Virus record (IMG/VR): IMGVR_UViG_3300025168_000392 | Coordinates: 1 to 31,017 of that record | Strand: one strand, 5' to 3' | DNA: 31,017 nucleotides | DNA from: a virus | Shown: one piece after another, positions 18,361-26,540 of the stretch | How the letters are laid out: every line of letters begins with the position of its first letter | How positions within the stretch are numbered: position 1 is the stretch's first letter | Notes under the pieces: generated by a model | Seen by the model: only the letters and a program-made list of their open reading frames with translations | Told to the model about the DNA's origin: nothing | Databases searched by the model: none | Program-made: the position numbers and the translations under genes

Positions 18361-19441
18361 GACAAGCACCCCTGATCCGGGGCCAGCGTCAGAGCCGACT
18401 ACACTTGATGGCGTACTAGAAAGCGTCATCTCAGGAGAGTTCACGCAAGGCAATGCTGGACCCACTTCTGTAAACCCACGAGCCATTGCCGGTGATACCA
18501 GCGCGGAAAACGTCGAAGTCGAATCAGACGACCCATCGAACGAAGCCGCCGAAGGCCATGAAGAAGGCAAAGACGAAGCCACTCCTCTATCAGATGATAC
18601 AGATTCTGAAGCGGAGCCAGAGCCGGATGCTTTAGCCGCACCAAAAACATGGCCTGCTGAACAAAGAGAAGCGTTCAATCAGCTACCCGATGAGCAAAAG
18701 GATTTTATGCTCAACCGGGAGAAAGAACGGGACTCGGCGTTTACTCGCAAGACGACTGAACTATCAGAGCAGCGTAAACAGCTAGAAGGCTTAAACGGGG
18801 TTTTGGCACCGTATAAACAGCAGATGCAGGCTCACGGGATTAGCGAAGCTGAGTATGTTTCGCGTCTTATGACCTACGACAATGCACTACGGCAAAACCC
18901 CAAAGCAGCCCTCCAGCAACTCGCCCAGCACTATGGCGTTCAGCTTCCGTCAGGCGATTCGGGCGCGGATTATGTAGATGAATACGCTACAGATTCGCAT
19001 ACACAGCAACTGCAACAGCAATTAGCCCAAACGCAACAGCAAGTTAATATGTTGGCCCAGTCGCAGCATCAAGATCGTTACCAAAGTTTAGAGAATGTCG
19101 TTGTAAAGTTTGCAAATGAGAAAACCGCAAACGGAGAACTTAAACATCCTCATTTTGAACAGGTGCGTGAACGGATGTCGCGGCTCGTAACTGCCGGAGA
19201 GACTCAAGATTTGAGTAAGGCATACGACATGGCGCTTCGATTAGATGACGGCCTCTACAAAGAGACGTTGGAAAAAGAGCGGCTAAGCGTAAGCAATAAA
19301 GAGGACGCAAAGAGAAAAGCGGCTATAGATAAAGCCAAAAAAACTCGGCCTTCTCGCTCTGCTTCTCCACCTAATGGAGTAGTCACATCTACGGGTCTCG
19401 ATGAAATTTTACGCGACAAGATTAACACTGCTAGAGCATAG
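18347..19441 (+). CDS. Scaffold / capsid assembly protein
   Basis: A 364-residue acidic protein. The N-terminal 90 residues are Ser/Thr/Glu-rich and disordered; PKTWPAEQREAFNQLPDEQKDFMLNREKERDSAFTRKTTELSEQRKQ is a typical scaffold segment; then a long Gln-rich coiled coil, and a basic C-terminus (AAIDKAKKTRPSRSASP) that would contact the coat protein. It lies directly upstream of the major capsid gene, as scaffolds do. The ATG at 18347 was chosen over the longer frame from 18281, which would overlap the previous gene by 80 bases. Confidence 0.85.
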   Translation: MSTTETSTPDPGPASEPTTLDGVLESVISGEFTQGNAGPTSVNPRAIAGDTSAENVEVESDDPSNEAAEGHEEGKDEATPLSDDTDSEAEPEPDALAAPKTWPAEQREAFNQLPDEQKDFMLNREKERDSAFTRKTTELSEQRKQLEGLNGVLAPYKQQMQAHGISEAEYVSRLMTYDNALRQNPKAALQQLAQHYGVQLPSGDSGADYVDEYATDSHTQQLQQQLAQTQQQVNMLAQSQHQDRYQSLENVVVKFANEKTANGELKHPHFEQVRERMSRLVTAGETQDLSKAYDMALRLDDGLYKETLEKERLSVSNKEDAKRKAAIDKAKKTRPSRSASPPNGVVTSTGLDEILRDKINTARA

Positions 19442-19479
19442 GGTTTCTGCCGTTGCCATTTTGATGGAAGAAAACAGAA

Positions 19480-20436
19480 ATGGTCGCTTCTCCAAATTCC
19501 ACCTATACGGAGATCGTAACCACTACGCTTGCTGGTTACTCCAAAACGATGGCCGACAACGTGACGAACAACAATGCGTTGCTTCGCCACATCGACTCAA
19601 AGGGAAATAAAAGCCCCGCAACTGGTCGTACTATCGTCCAAGAGCTTGAGTATGCAACGAACTCGACCACCAAGTGGTATTCGGGTTACGAGGTACTCGA
19701 CACCTCAACTAGCAATGTCTTCACGGCTGCTGAATTTAACTACAAGCAGTTGGCGGGCAACGTAGTGATCTCCGGTCTCGAACAAGTCGAGAACTCTGGC
19801 TCAGAGCAGATTTTCAATCTTCTCAAAAGCCGCATTCGCAACCTTGAAAAATCGCTAAAAAACACGATGGCGTCTGCGCTTTATGCGGATGGCAGCGGGA
19901 CTGATTCCAAAGAACTTGGCGGTCTACAGCTTGTTGTTCCTGGCACCGTGGGTAACACGGTCGGCGGGATTAACAGCACGACCTACGATTTCTGGCAGAA
20001 TCAGGTTTATGATTTTTCCACTGCGGGGGTAACCGCTTCAGCTACGACGATCCAGACGGCCATGAACACGTTGTGGCTTTCTACTATTCGTGGCGCTGAT
20101 CGGCCTGACGTGATTGTCGGTGATACCAACTACTTTGGTTTCTACTGGTCATCGCTTCAGACGAACCAGCGGTTCACATCTGATGAGTCGGCGTCGGCTG
20201 GGTTTATGAACTTGATGTTCATGGACGCTCCGGTCTATTACGACGATCAGTGCCCTGCCAATAAGATGTACATGCTCAACACCGATTACCTCTTCTTGCG
20301 TTATGCAGAGGGTCGTGAGTTTGTTCCTCTTGGCGAAAAGGCATCCGTAAACCAAGACGCTCTTGTCATGCCTGTTGCATGGGCCGGTAATATGACGGTC
20401 AGCAATCGCGCACGGCAAGGCATCATCCAAGCCTAG
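19480..20436 (+). CDS. Major capsid protein
   Basis: A 318-residue coat protein. N-terminal arm TYTEIVTTTLAGYSKTMADNVTNNNALLRHIDSKGNKSPATGRTIVQELEYA, then WYSGYEVLDTSTSNVFTAAEFNYKQLAGNVVISG, a long central domain (KNTMASALYADGSGTDSKELGGLQLVV...), and SNRARQGIIQA at the end. The pattern matches HK97-fold coat proteins of short-tailed phages. GGAAG precedes the ATG. Followed by a gene with a strong Shine-Dalgarno, consistent with very high expression of both. Confidence 0.9.
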   Translation: MVASPNSTYTEIVTTTLAGYSKTMADNVTNNNALLRHIDSKGNKSPATGRTIVQELEYATNSTTKWYSGYEVLDTSTSNVFTAAEFNYKQLAGNVVISGLEQVENSGSEQIFNLLKSRIRNLEKSLKNTMASALYADGSGTDSKELGGLQLVVPGTVGNTVGGINSTTYDFWQNQVYDFSTAGVTASATTIQTAMNTLWLSTIRGADRPDVIVGDTNYFGFYWSSLQTNQRFTSDESASAGFMNLMFMDAPVYYDDQCPANKMYMLNTDYLFLRYAEGREFVPLGEKASVNQDALVMPVAWAGNMTVSNRARQGIIQA

Positions 20437-20449
20437 TAGGAGGTCTTTA

Positions 20450-20920
20450 ATGACTTACACAACTCAAGGTGCTATCGGAATTGACTTTGATGGGGGCACC
20501 GAAACGACCCCATCTCAGCCTCCGGGTAGCAGAATGGTTGGAACCGATGCTTCAACTTGGCTCTACATCGAAGCAGGGGCAGCGATTGCTCAATACGATG
20601 TAGTGGCTGTGACGGAGCTTTACGTTGGCGTTCCAATCACAAAAGCACTCGTCGATACTGGTGAACTTGTTGCTATAGCTCCTCAAGCAATTACGAATGG
20701 GGAATATGCGTGGGTTCAGTTGACTGGAACTTGCACGATCAATGTTTTGGCAAGTGCTGCCGCAAACGTGATCTTGTTTTCCACGGCAACAGCCGGAAGT
20801 CTTGATGATGCCTCTACTGGTCAAACAAGAGTAGACGGCCTCAAATTGACAGCGGCGCGTGGCGGAACTGCTGGTAGTGCAGCGGGTCTTGCTTCATATC
20901 CAAAGTCGTTTGTGATCTAA
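20450..20920 (+). CDS. Putative capsid decoration / head fibre-like protein
   Basis: A 156-residue, strand-rich, Ala/Thr/Gly-rich protein with a strong AGGAGG 8 bases before the ATG, 13 bases after the capsid gene. A small beta-rich protein directly behind the coat gene is usually a decoration protein; the fold features (LYIEAGAAIAQYDVVAVTE, YAWVQLTGTCTINVLASAA) agree with that, but no family was confirmed. It is followed by a strong hairpin. Confidence 0.75.
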   Translation: MTYTTQGAIGIDFDGGTETTPSQPPGSRMVGTDASTWLYIEAGAAIAQYDVVAVTELYVGVPITKALVDTGELVAIAPQAITNGEYAWVQLTGTCTINVLASAAANVILFSTATAGSLDDASTGQTRVDGLKLTAARGGTAGSAAGLASYPKSFVI

Positions 20921-20931
20921 CCAAAAAGGAA

Positions 20932-20957
20932 GTGCGGGGGTGTAAAAGCCCCCGCGC
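20932..20957 (+). other. GC-rich hairpin after capsid and decoration genes
   Basis: GTGCGGGGG (20932-20940) pairs with CCCCCGCGC (20949-20957) around an 8-base loop. No T tract follows. Likely an attenuator or 3'-protecting structure that sets off the highly expressed capsid pair from downstream tail genes. Confidence 0.55.
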
Positions 20958-20962
20958 AACTG

Positions 20963-21379
20963 ATGCTTATGAGCGGAAATATCAGAGTCGAATTTATTCC
21001 TGGGGAAAATGGCAGCCCCGATCTGATCGAAATACGACGAGTGGGAGATCCAGATACGGTCCTCTACAAAGTCTCAGAAAAGATCGAATGGCTGGAAGAG
21101 AATTTTCCAAAGGAAATTGCGGCTTACCAAAAGAATGGTGGCGGCGCGTCGTCAGCTAAGATTAAGCCCTCGGGGACTTTGCTTACCGCCCTAAAGGGTG
21201 TCGGTAACAGGCGAGCTAAAATCCTAATCAACCAGGATGTCAGCACGGTTGAACAACTATCAGAACTTTCCGATGCAAGCGTTGGCAGTCTGGGTGCTGG
21301 AACGGTAGATTTGCGTAAGCAAGCCCGTGACTACCTGGCGGCTCAAGCTGGCATTCAACCGAAACAGGTTGTTGGATGA
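20963..21379 (+). CDS. Head-region protein with helix-hairpin-helix-like C-terminus
   Basis: A 138-residue protein. N-terminal strands (NIRVEFIPGENGSPDLIEIRRV) and a helix (EKIEWLEENFPKEIAAYQK) are followed by SGTLLTALKGVGNRRAKILINQDVSTVEQLSEL (about 72-104), resembling a helix-hairpin-helix with GVG(N/D)..A..L. It may bind DNA or act as a head-completion component. There are two possible starts (20963, 20969), neither with a Shine-Dalgarno; the hairpin lies just upstream. Its stop overlaps the adaptor start by ATGA. Confidence 0.75.
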   Translation: MLMSGNIRVEFIPGENGSPDLIEIRRVGDPDTVLYKVSEKIEWLEENFPKEIAAYQKNGGGASSAKIKPSGTLLTALKGVGNRRAKILINQDVSTVEQLSELSDASVGSLGAGTVDLRKQARDYLAAQAGIQPKQVVG

Positions 21380-22083
21380 CCCTTCTAACGATTTGCCAAG
21401 ACGCCGCAGACATCATTGGGATAACTGCGCCTGATGCTGTCACTGCGTCAACGGACACCTCAGTTATTCAGCTAAGGGCTGCGGCAAATCAAGAAGGTCG
21501 CTCTTTAGTGCAGCGCCATACCTGGCAGCTTCTTACAAAAGAAGGCAGCCACACCACTCTAGCCGCAGAAAGCCAAGGGACGATGGTTTCGATTGCCGCT
21601 GACTTTGGGCGGTTTAGCAACGACACAATGTGGAACCGCACGACAGACCGGACATATTACGGCCCTCTAACTGGTTCCGAGTGGCAGCGGCTTCTAGCTG
21701 TCGTTAGCGGCGGCATTACCAACTATTTCCGCATTCGAGGCGGGTTGCTGCTTTTGAATCCGGCCCCGCCAGCAGGCGAGTCAATCAAGTTTGAGTACAT
21801 TACAAAAAACTGGGTAGACGAGTCAGGCGGCACGGTTGCTGACGCAGACAAGTTTACCGGAGACGGGCAGACAAGCGTACTTCCCGAAGAGCTAATCACT
21901 CTTGGCGTTATCTGGCGCTTTCTGAAGATTAAAGGACTGTCATACGAACAGCAGTTCCTTGAGTATCAGTCGCGATTGCAGGAATACACGCAAAGCGAAG
22001 GAGCGAGACCAATTTTGCGTATGAGTGGACAAAGCCGAGCTATTCTTGCGCTTAACGTGCCCGATTCGGGCTTTGGAAGCTGA
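21376..22083 (+). CDS. Head-tail adaptor (tail tubular A / gp4-like)
   Basis: A 235-residue protein. MTLLTICQDAADIIGITAPD...LRAAANQEGRSLVQRHTWQLLTKEGSHTTLAAESQG..., TMWNRTTDRTYYGPLTGSEWQRL and the later KFTGDGQTSVLPEELITLGVIWRFLKIKGLSY...FLEYQSRLQ match the adaptor proteins that join portal and tail in short-tailed phages. It would form the ring below the portal. ATGA overlap with the previous gene. Confidence 0.82.
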   Translation: MTLLTICQDAADIIGITAPDAVTASTDTSVIQLRAAANQEGRSLVQRHTWQLLTKEGSHTTLAAESQGTMVSIAADFGRFSNDTMWNRTTDRTYYGPLTGSEWQRLLAVVSGGITNYFRIRGGLLLLNPAPPAGESIKFEYITKNWVDESGGTVADADKFTGDGQTSVLPEELITLGVIWRFLKIKGLSYEQQFLEYQSRLQEYTQSEGARPILRMSGQSRAILALNVPDSGFGS

Positions 22084-22098
22084 ACAAGGAGACACGCT

Positions 22099-22272
22099 AT
22101 GCCGATGGTTGATGGAAAAAAGTATCCCTACACTTCAAAAGGGATGGCCGCTGCTGAAACTGCTAAGAAAAGCTCGACTAAAGTAGCGTCTAACAAAAGT
22201 TACAAAGGCGGCGAAAAACCTAACGGAACTTTTAGCTGTCCGGGCAGCAACGAAACTAACATTACGGCGTAG
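22099..22272 (+). CDS. 57-residue basic virion-region protein
   Basis: MPMVDGKKYPYTSKGMAAAE..., a Lys/Ser-rich low-complexity peptide ending ETNITA. The MPMV(D/N)GKK(F/Y)PYT opening recurs in small proteins of the tail region of other phages. AAGGAG precedes the ATG. Function unknown. Confidence 0.72.
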   Translation: MPMVDGKKYPYTSKGMAAAETAKKSSTKVASNKSYKGGEKPNGTFSCPGSNETNITA

Positions 22273-22275
22273 ACA

Positions 22276-23607
22276 ATGAAGCGCGATCTTTATGGCGAGT
22301 TAATGGGAAGGGCGCTTAATCGCAGCGCTCCTCCTGGGCATTTCGCTGCTTATATTCGGCCTGACGAGAGTGAGGTTCTGCGCTCTATGGGTGGCGGCGT
22401 TGCTCCTGATGGCGGGCAGAATATGTATAACGGGATGCCTGCGTACTTTAGCGGACTCGGTAGCGTTTCGTTTGACAACCCGTCCGTCACAGCTCCAAGT
22501 GCGCCTTCAGTAGATGCGCCTTCAGTAAACGCGCCCTCAGTAAACTTTGACATACAGTCCGCTGTTGATGCTGGAGCCGCCGCCGCCGCCGCCGCCGCCG
22601 GTCCACAAGGCAACTCAGGTGTCAGAGGCGACAATCCAACTACTGTCGCTCAAGAATTTGCCCAGGCCCAAGCTCAAGCTGAGGCCCAGGCTCAAGCCCA
22701 AGCCCAAGCCCAAGCCCAGGCTCAAGCCAACATACGAAGCGGCGGCATAGCGGCAGCAGCGGAGCAGGCTAGAAGCCAAGGCATAGCTGACATTCTTGCT
22801 GTTCAAACAGCTAATACAAACAGCCTTCTTGCAGGCACGGGAAGCAAAGGAATTGCTGATATTCTTGCTGACCAAACCATTGCTGATGATATTGCTGACC
22901 GGGCATCAGTCGGCTCTAAGTACGACGCATCAAAAGTTGGGAAAGGCCCTAACACTAGAACCGGGACATATGTTGATAAAGATGGCGTAACACGGTCTAT
23001 CTATGATTCGGGCGAAAGAGGTAAGCCAGGGCAGACAAGAACTGGACCGGACGGAATTACTAGATCTGCCTCAAACACATCTTATCCTGGCGGAAGTCCA
23101 TATGCTTTTACCGTGCCTACGATAGAGGCGCAGCTTGAACAAGCCGACGTAGACAAAGCTAACAACAGTTTTTTTGGCAGGATGTCTCCTGGTGACCTTA
23201 CAGTCGTTCAAGACCCGTATACGGGAATTGTATCAAGAGGGCGTTCTGGGACAGCGGCGGATATCGGGATGGGAGTTGCGAGTTCTTTATTGCCTACCTG
23301 GCTATCGGCTATTCTTGGCGGCAGAAATCTTATGACACCCGCTGCAAAAGGCGAAGTTACCTTTGATGCTGACTTAACTCCTCTTGCGGGTGAAGGAGGT
23401 ACTTATAACGATGATTTTAACATTGACGATATAAGCCTCCCAAGCCCGAGCGATGAAGAGCTTATGGCGGCTACGCAACCAACAGACCCAACAGACCCCG
23501 CAAATGACCCAGCGCCGCCTGCGGTCAAGGAGTATTACAAACCGCCGCAGTGGGTTCTTGATAGGCTTGCTCAGAACTTGGCGTATGGCCCTGGTCGTAT
23601 AGGCTGA
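22276..23607 (+). CDS. Repeat-rich virion-region protein
   Basis: A 443-residue low-complexity protein. It contains three 5-residue repeats (APSVD/APSVN/APSVN, from 15-bp DNA repeats at 22501-22545), an eight-alanine run from (GCC)8 at 22576-22599, an AQ-dipeptide tract of about 25 residues (22661-22735), two GIADILA(V/D)QT units, and an acidic Pro/Asp/Thr-rich end. It lies between adaptor and tail hub and overlaps the next start (TGATG), so it is probably a disordered virion or tail protein. The repeats are prone to slippage and may vary between isolates. Confidence 0.72.
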   Translation: MKRDLYGELMGRALNRSAPPGHFAAYIRPDESEVLRSMGGGVAPDGGQNMYNGMPAYFSGLGSVSFDNPSVTAPSAPSVDAPSVNAPSVNFDIQSAVDAGAAAAAAAAGPQGNSGVRGDNPTTVAQEFAQAQAQAEAQAQAQAQAQAQAQANIRSGGIAAAAEQARSQGIADILAVQTANTNSLLAGTGSKGIADILADQTIADDIADRASVGSKYDASKVGKGPNTRTGTYVDKDGVTRSIYDSGERGKPGQTRTGPDGITRSASNTSYPGGSPYAFTVPTIEAQLEQADVDKANNSFFGRMSPGDLTVVQDPYTGIVSRGRSGTAADIGMGVASSLLPTWLSAILGGRNLMTPAAKGEVTFDADLTPLAGEGGTYNDDFNIDDISLPSPSDEELMAATQPTDPTDPANDPAPPAVKEYYKPPQWVLDRLAQNLAYGPGRIG

Positions 23608-25130
23608 TGGCAAGATCTCCTGCATCCATGACCGGGCAAAGCACTGCTTTCCCATCTCCGATAGGCGGTCTAAACACCCGTGATTCGGTGGACTTGTTGC
23701 CGGAGACTGACGCAATCAGGCTGGACAATTTCTTCCCAGCGCGCTCTCACGTTCAAGTTCGCAACGGATACGACGACCATGTGACAAGTCTGCCGTCTAC
23801 GGTGGAGAGCTTGATGGTCTACAACAGCGGCACGGCCAACACGATGTTCGCCGCAAGCGGGAGCGCAGTCTACAACGTGACTAGCGCGGGTTCTGTTGGC
23901 GCTGCTGTTATTACCAGTCTGTCTAACGCTAAATTTCAGTCGGTCAACATGACCACTTCTGGTGGGTCATTTCTTTGGATCTGCAACGGTGAGGACGCAC
24001 CTCGTCACTGGAACGGCTCTGCATGGGCCACGCCGACATTGGGCAGCGTTACCGCCGCAAACATAATTAATGTCGAGGTCTACCAAGAGCGGCTGTTCTT
24101 CGTTCTAACCGACAGCCTAACGTATGGATATCTGCCGGTGAATAGCATTGCTGGAACAGTTGCCTCAGTAAATCTGGGCAGCGTTTTCAGCAAGGGCGGC
24201 AAGCTGATGGCGATCAGCACCTGGACCCGTGATGGTGGGTCTGGTCCTGATGACAACATCTTGTTCTTTACCGACCAAGGCGAGATCGCGATGTACAGCG
24301 GGACCGACCCATCCGACGCTACAAAGTGGGGATTAGTCGGCGTTTACACGGTTGGTCGGCCAATCGGGCGTAGGTGCATGATGAAGGTTGGCTCTGACTG
24401 CTATCTAGTCACAGAGAACGGCCTGCTTCCAATGACCCAGGTTCTTGGAACAGGCGAGGCTGCGCCGAACGTCGCTCTTAGCGACAAGATCAGCAACAGC
24501 TACAACGATTCAGTCGTTGAGTTTAAGGGAACTTTTGGCTGGCAAGGAGTGGTGTATCCAAAAGGCGGATACGCCGCTGTTAATGTTCCATCGTCTACCG
24601 CTGGCAACTTTATTCAATACATCATCAATTTAGAAACTGGGGCATGGTCCCGTTTCACCAATCAAGACGGATATGCTTGGGCTGTATTTAATAGCGACCT
24701 CTATTTCGGGGGAAGCACCAAGGTCTACAAAGCAGACAGCGGAACAGACGATTCGGGCGGGGCAATAGAAGCCGTCGCTAAGACAGCCTTTATCTACTTC
24801 GGCGGTAGGTCTGGACCAAAGCGTTACACAGCAATCCGGCCTGTTATGGCGAGCGACTCTGAGCTTGAGGTCAGCATCGGCTTTGATACAGACTTCAGAG
24901 ATGGAACCACGACGTTTACACCAAGCACGACAGGCTCTATCGCCTCTGCGTGGGACACAGCGACTTGGGACTCAGCAACGTGGGGAAGCCCGATCACAAC
25001 CCATCAAGCGTGGTTTAGCGTAGCCGACATCGGCTGGAACGCAGCCGTCCGCGTTAGAACCAGCACGACCCAACAGTCTGTTCGTTGGCTTGCTACAGAT
25101 GTCCGCTACGAAGTAGGGGTCGGGCTATGA
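23607..25130 (+). CDS. Tail hub / stabilisation protein (gp10 or tail tubular B-like)
   Basis: A 507-residue beta-rich protein. It opens FPSPIGGLNTRDSVDLLPETDAIRLDNFFPARSHVQVRNGY, the usual start of phage stabilisation proteins, then has repeating blade-like segments (FAASGSAVYNVT, FLWICNGEDAPRHWNGSAW, ILFFTDQGEIAMYSG, SDCYLVTENGLLPMTQVL) like a beta propeller. Near the C-terminus is SAWDTATWDSATWGSP, shared in style with the small protein encoded at 1680-1988. It would cap the portal/adaptor and plug the DNA channel. The start overlaps the previous stop as TGATG. Confidence 0.85.
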   Translation: MARSPASMTGQSTAFPSPIGGLNTRDSVDLLPETDAIRLDNFFPARSHVQVRNGYDDHVTSLPSTVESLMVYNSGTANTMFAASGSAVYNVTSAGSVGAAVITSLSNAKFQSVNMTTSGGSFLWICNGEDAPRHWNGSAWATPTLGSVTAANIINVEVYQERLFFVLTDSLTYGYLPVNSIAGTVASVNLGSVFSKGGKLMAISTWTRDGGSGPDDNILFFTDQGEIAMYSGTDPSDATKWGLVGVYTVGRPIGRRCMMKVGSDCYLVTENGLLPMTQVLGTGEAAPNVALSDKISNSYNDSVVEFKGTFGWQGVVYPKGGYAAVNVPSSTAGNFIQYIINLETGAWSRFTNQDGYAWAVFNSDLYFGGSTKVYKADSGTDDSGGAIEAVAKTAFIYFGGRSGPKRYTAIRPVMASDSELEVSIGFDTDFRDGTTTFTPSTTGSIASAWDTATWDSATWGSPITTHQAWFSVADIGWNAAVRVRTSTTQQSVRWLATDVRYEVGVGL

Positions 25131-25474
25131 TAAGTGATTACGTCTGGGATCTTCTTCTGCCCTCAACGGAAAACTTTGAATCGGTTGACCGGCAGGATGT
25201 CGAGCTTGGCCTTGATAACGGAAGTTTCACGCTGTTCCAGGGAGAAAGATCGGCTGCGGTGACTTGTGCTTACGGCGAATCTTTAAGAATTGGATTGGCC
25301 GGAGGCGACCTTGATGAACTGAAAGAGATCGAAGAAAAGATCTGTAGTTTTGCAAAGGACAATAAGTTTAGGTTTATTGAGATTATTGGCCGTCCTGGCT
25401 GGGAAAAAGCATTGACCGATTACAAAAAGACAGCAGTTCTGCTGAGAAAGGAGCTAAATCATGGGCTTCATTAG
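25127..25474 (+). CDS. T7 gp13-like internal virion protein
   Basis: A 115-residue protein beginning MISDYVWDLLLPSTENFESVD. The C-terminal IIGRPGWEKALTDYKKTAVLLRKELNH is the pattern of T7 gp13-type proteins and their GNAT-derived relatives (GR.GWE..L.DY......L.KEL). In T7 the protein is needed for correct internal core assembly. No acetyltransferase active site is visible. The ATG at 25127 overlaps the tail hub stop (ATGA) and is preferred over the longer frame from 25085. Confidence 0.75.
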   Translation: MISDYVWDLLLPSTENFESVDRQDVELGLDNGSFTLFQGERSAAVTCAYGESLRIGLAGGDLDELKEIEEKICSFAKDNKFRFIEIIGRPGWEKALTDYKKTAVLLRKELNHGLH

Positions 25475-26528
25475 AGATATGTTTAGCAGCCCACAGGCAC
25501 CGCCCCCGATAGATTACGGGCAGTTGGCGCAAAACCAAGCTGCTCTTGACGAGGACGCTCTCAGGCTGCAAACGAATTTAAGCCGCCCTGATATGGTGAC
25601 GCCGTACAGCACGACGACGTTCCGCGAAACTGGGCCTGACGAATATCTAGGCACCTACACTCTCGCCCCCGAATACGAAGCCCAGCGTGCTGGAGAGCAG
25701 CGAATACAAAGCGGGTTGCAGGGACTGGCGCAACAGCGAGTTGGTCAGATAAGCCAAAACCCGTTTAATACGCGGGGACTCCCATCTGAGCCGGGTGCTT
25801 TCTCGTATGGAGATTATGGAGCGCAACCGCAGTATTCTACCGCTGGAGCATCGTACCAACTGCCTGGCTACTCAGATTTAGAGTCTTACGCCACTGGCGC
25901 TGCTGATGATTTCTACAATCGTGCGACGAACAGGCTAAACCCGCAGTTTGACAGACAAGAGGCTGCTCTCAGAACTCAGCTAATCACCACAGGAATCCCA
26001 GAAAATTCTCCTGCTTACAATCAAGAGATGGAGACGTTCCGACAACAAAAGAACGATCAGTTAGCTGATTTGGCAAGTCAGGCCGTGTTCCAAGGTCAAG
26101 ACCTTCAGTCAAGCATGATGGGCAATATCTTGACGGGGCGCGGACAGCAATTGCAGGAACTGGGTACGCAATACGACGTTTCCCAGGCGCAGAGAAGCCA
26201 GCAGATTGCAGAAGGCCGAGATCAATACGGAATAGGGCAGCAAGCGAGGGATCGCGCTATTGCAGAGAGGCTCCGAGAGCGGCAGCAGCCAATGACAGAG
26301 CTTTCGGCTTTGTTGACCGGCACGACACCGTTCTCACAAGCTGCTGCTCAAGGTCCAGGCGGGCTTGCTCCAATCAACGCGCCACCGCCAGTAGACCTGG
26401 GCCAATACGCAGCCATGCAGCAAGCAGATAACCTTGCTCGCTACCAAGGTGCCCAACAAAGGCAAGCAACGGCTCTAGGCATCCCTGTGGCCCTTGGGTC
26501 GGCATACCTGGGCAGAAACACAAGCTAA
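25461..26528 (+). CDS. Internal virion / tail-associated protein, Gln-rich
   Basis: A 355-residue hydrophilic protein overlapping the previous gene by 14 bases with AGGAG before its ATG. The block NRLNPQFDRQEAALRTQLITTGIPENSPAYNQEMETFRQQKNDQLADLASQA (about 155-205) is a recurring pattern in proteins of short-tailed phages placed between gp13-like and large internal proteins, probably a T7 gp14-like ejection protein. The ends are Pro/Gln-rich and disordered. Confidence 0.75.
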   Translation: MGFIRDMFSSPQAPPPIDYGQLAQNQAALDEDALRLQTNLSRPDMVTPYSTTTFRETGPDEYLGTYTLAPEYEAQRAGEQRIQSGLQGLAQQRVGQISQNPFNTRGLPSEPGAFSYGDYGAQPQYSTAGASYQLPGYSDLESYATGAADDFYNRATNRLNPQFDRQEAALRTQLITTGIPENSPAYNQEMETFRQQKNDQLADLASQAVFQGQDLQSSMMGNILTGRGQQLQELGTQYDVSQAQRSQQIAEGRDQYGIGQQARDRAIAERLRERQQPMTELSALLTGTTPFSQAAAQGPGGLAPINAPPPVDLGQYAAMQQADNLARYQGAQQRQATALGIPVALGSAYLGRNTS

Positions 26529-26540
26529 AAGGCTGTAGCA

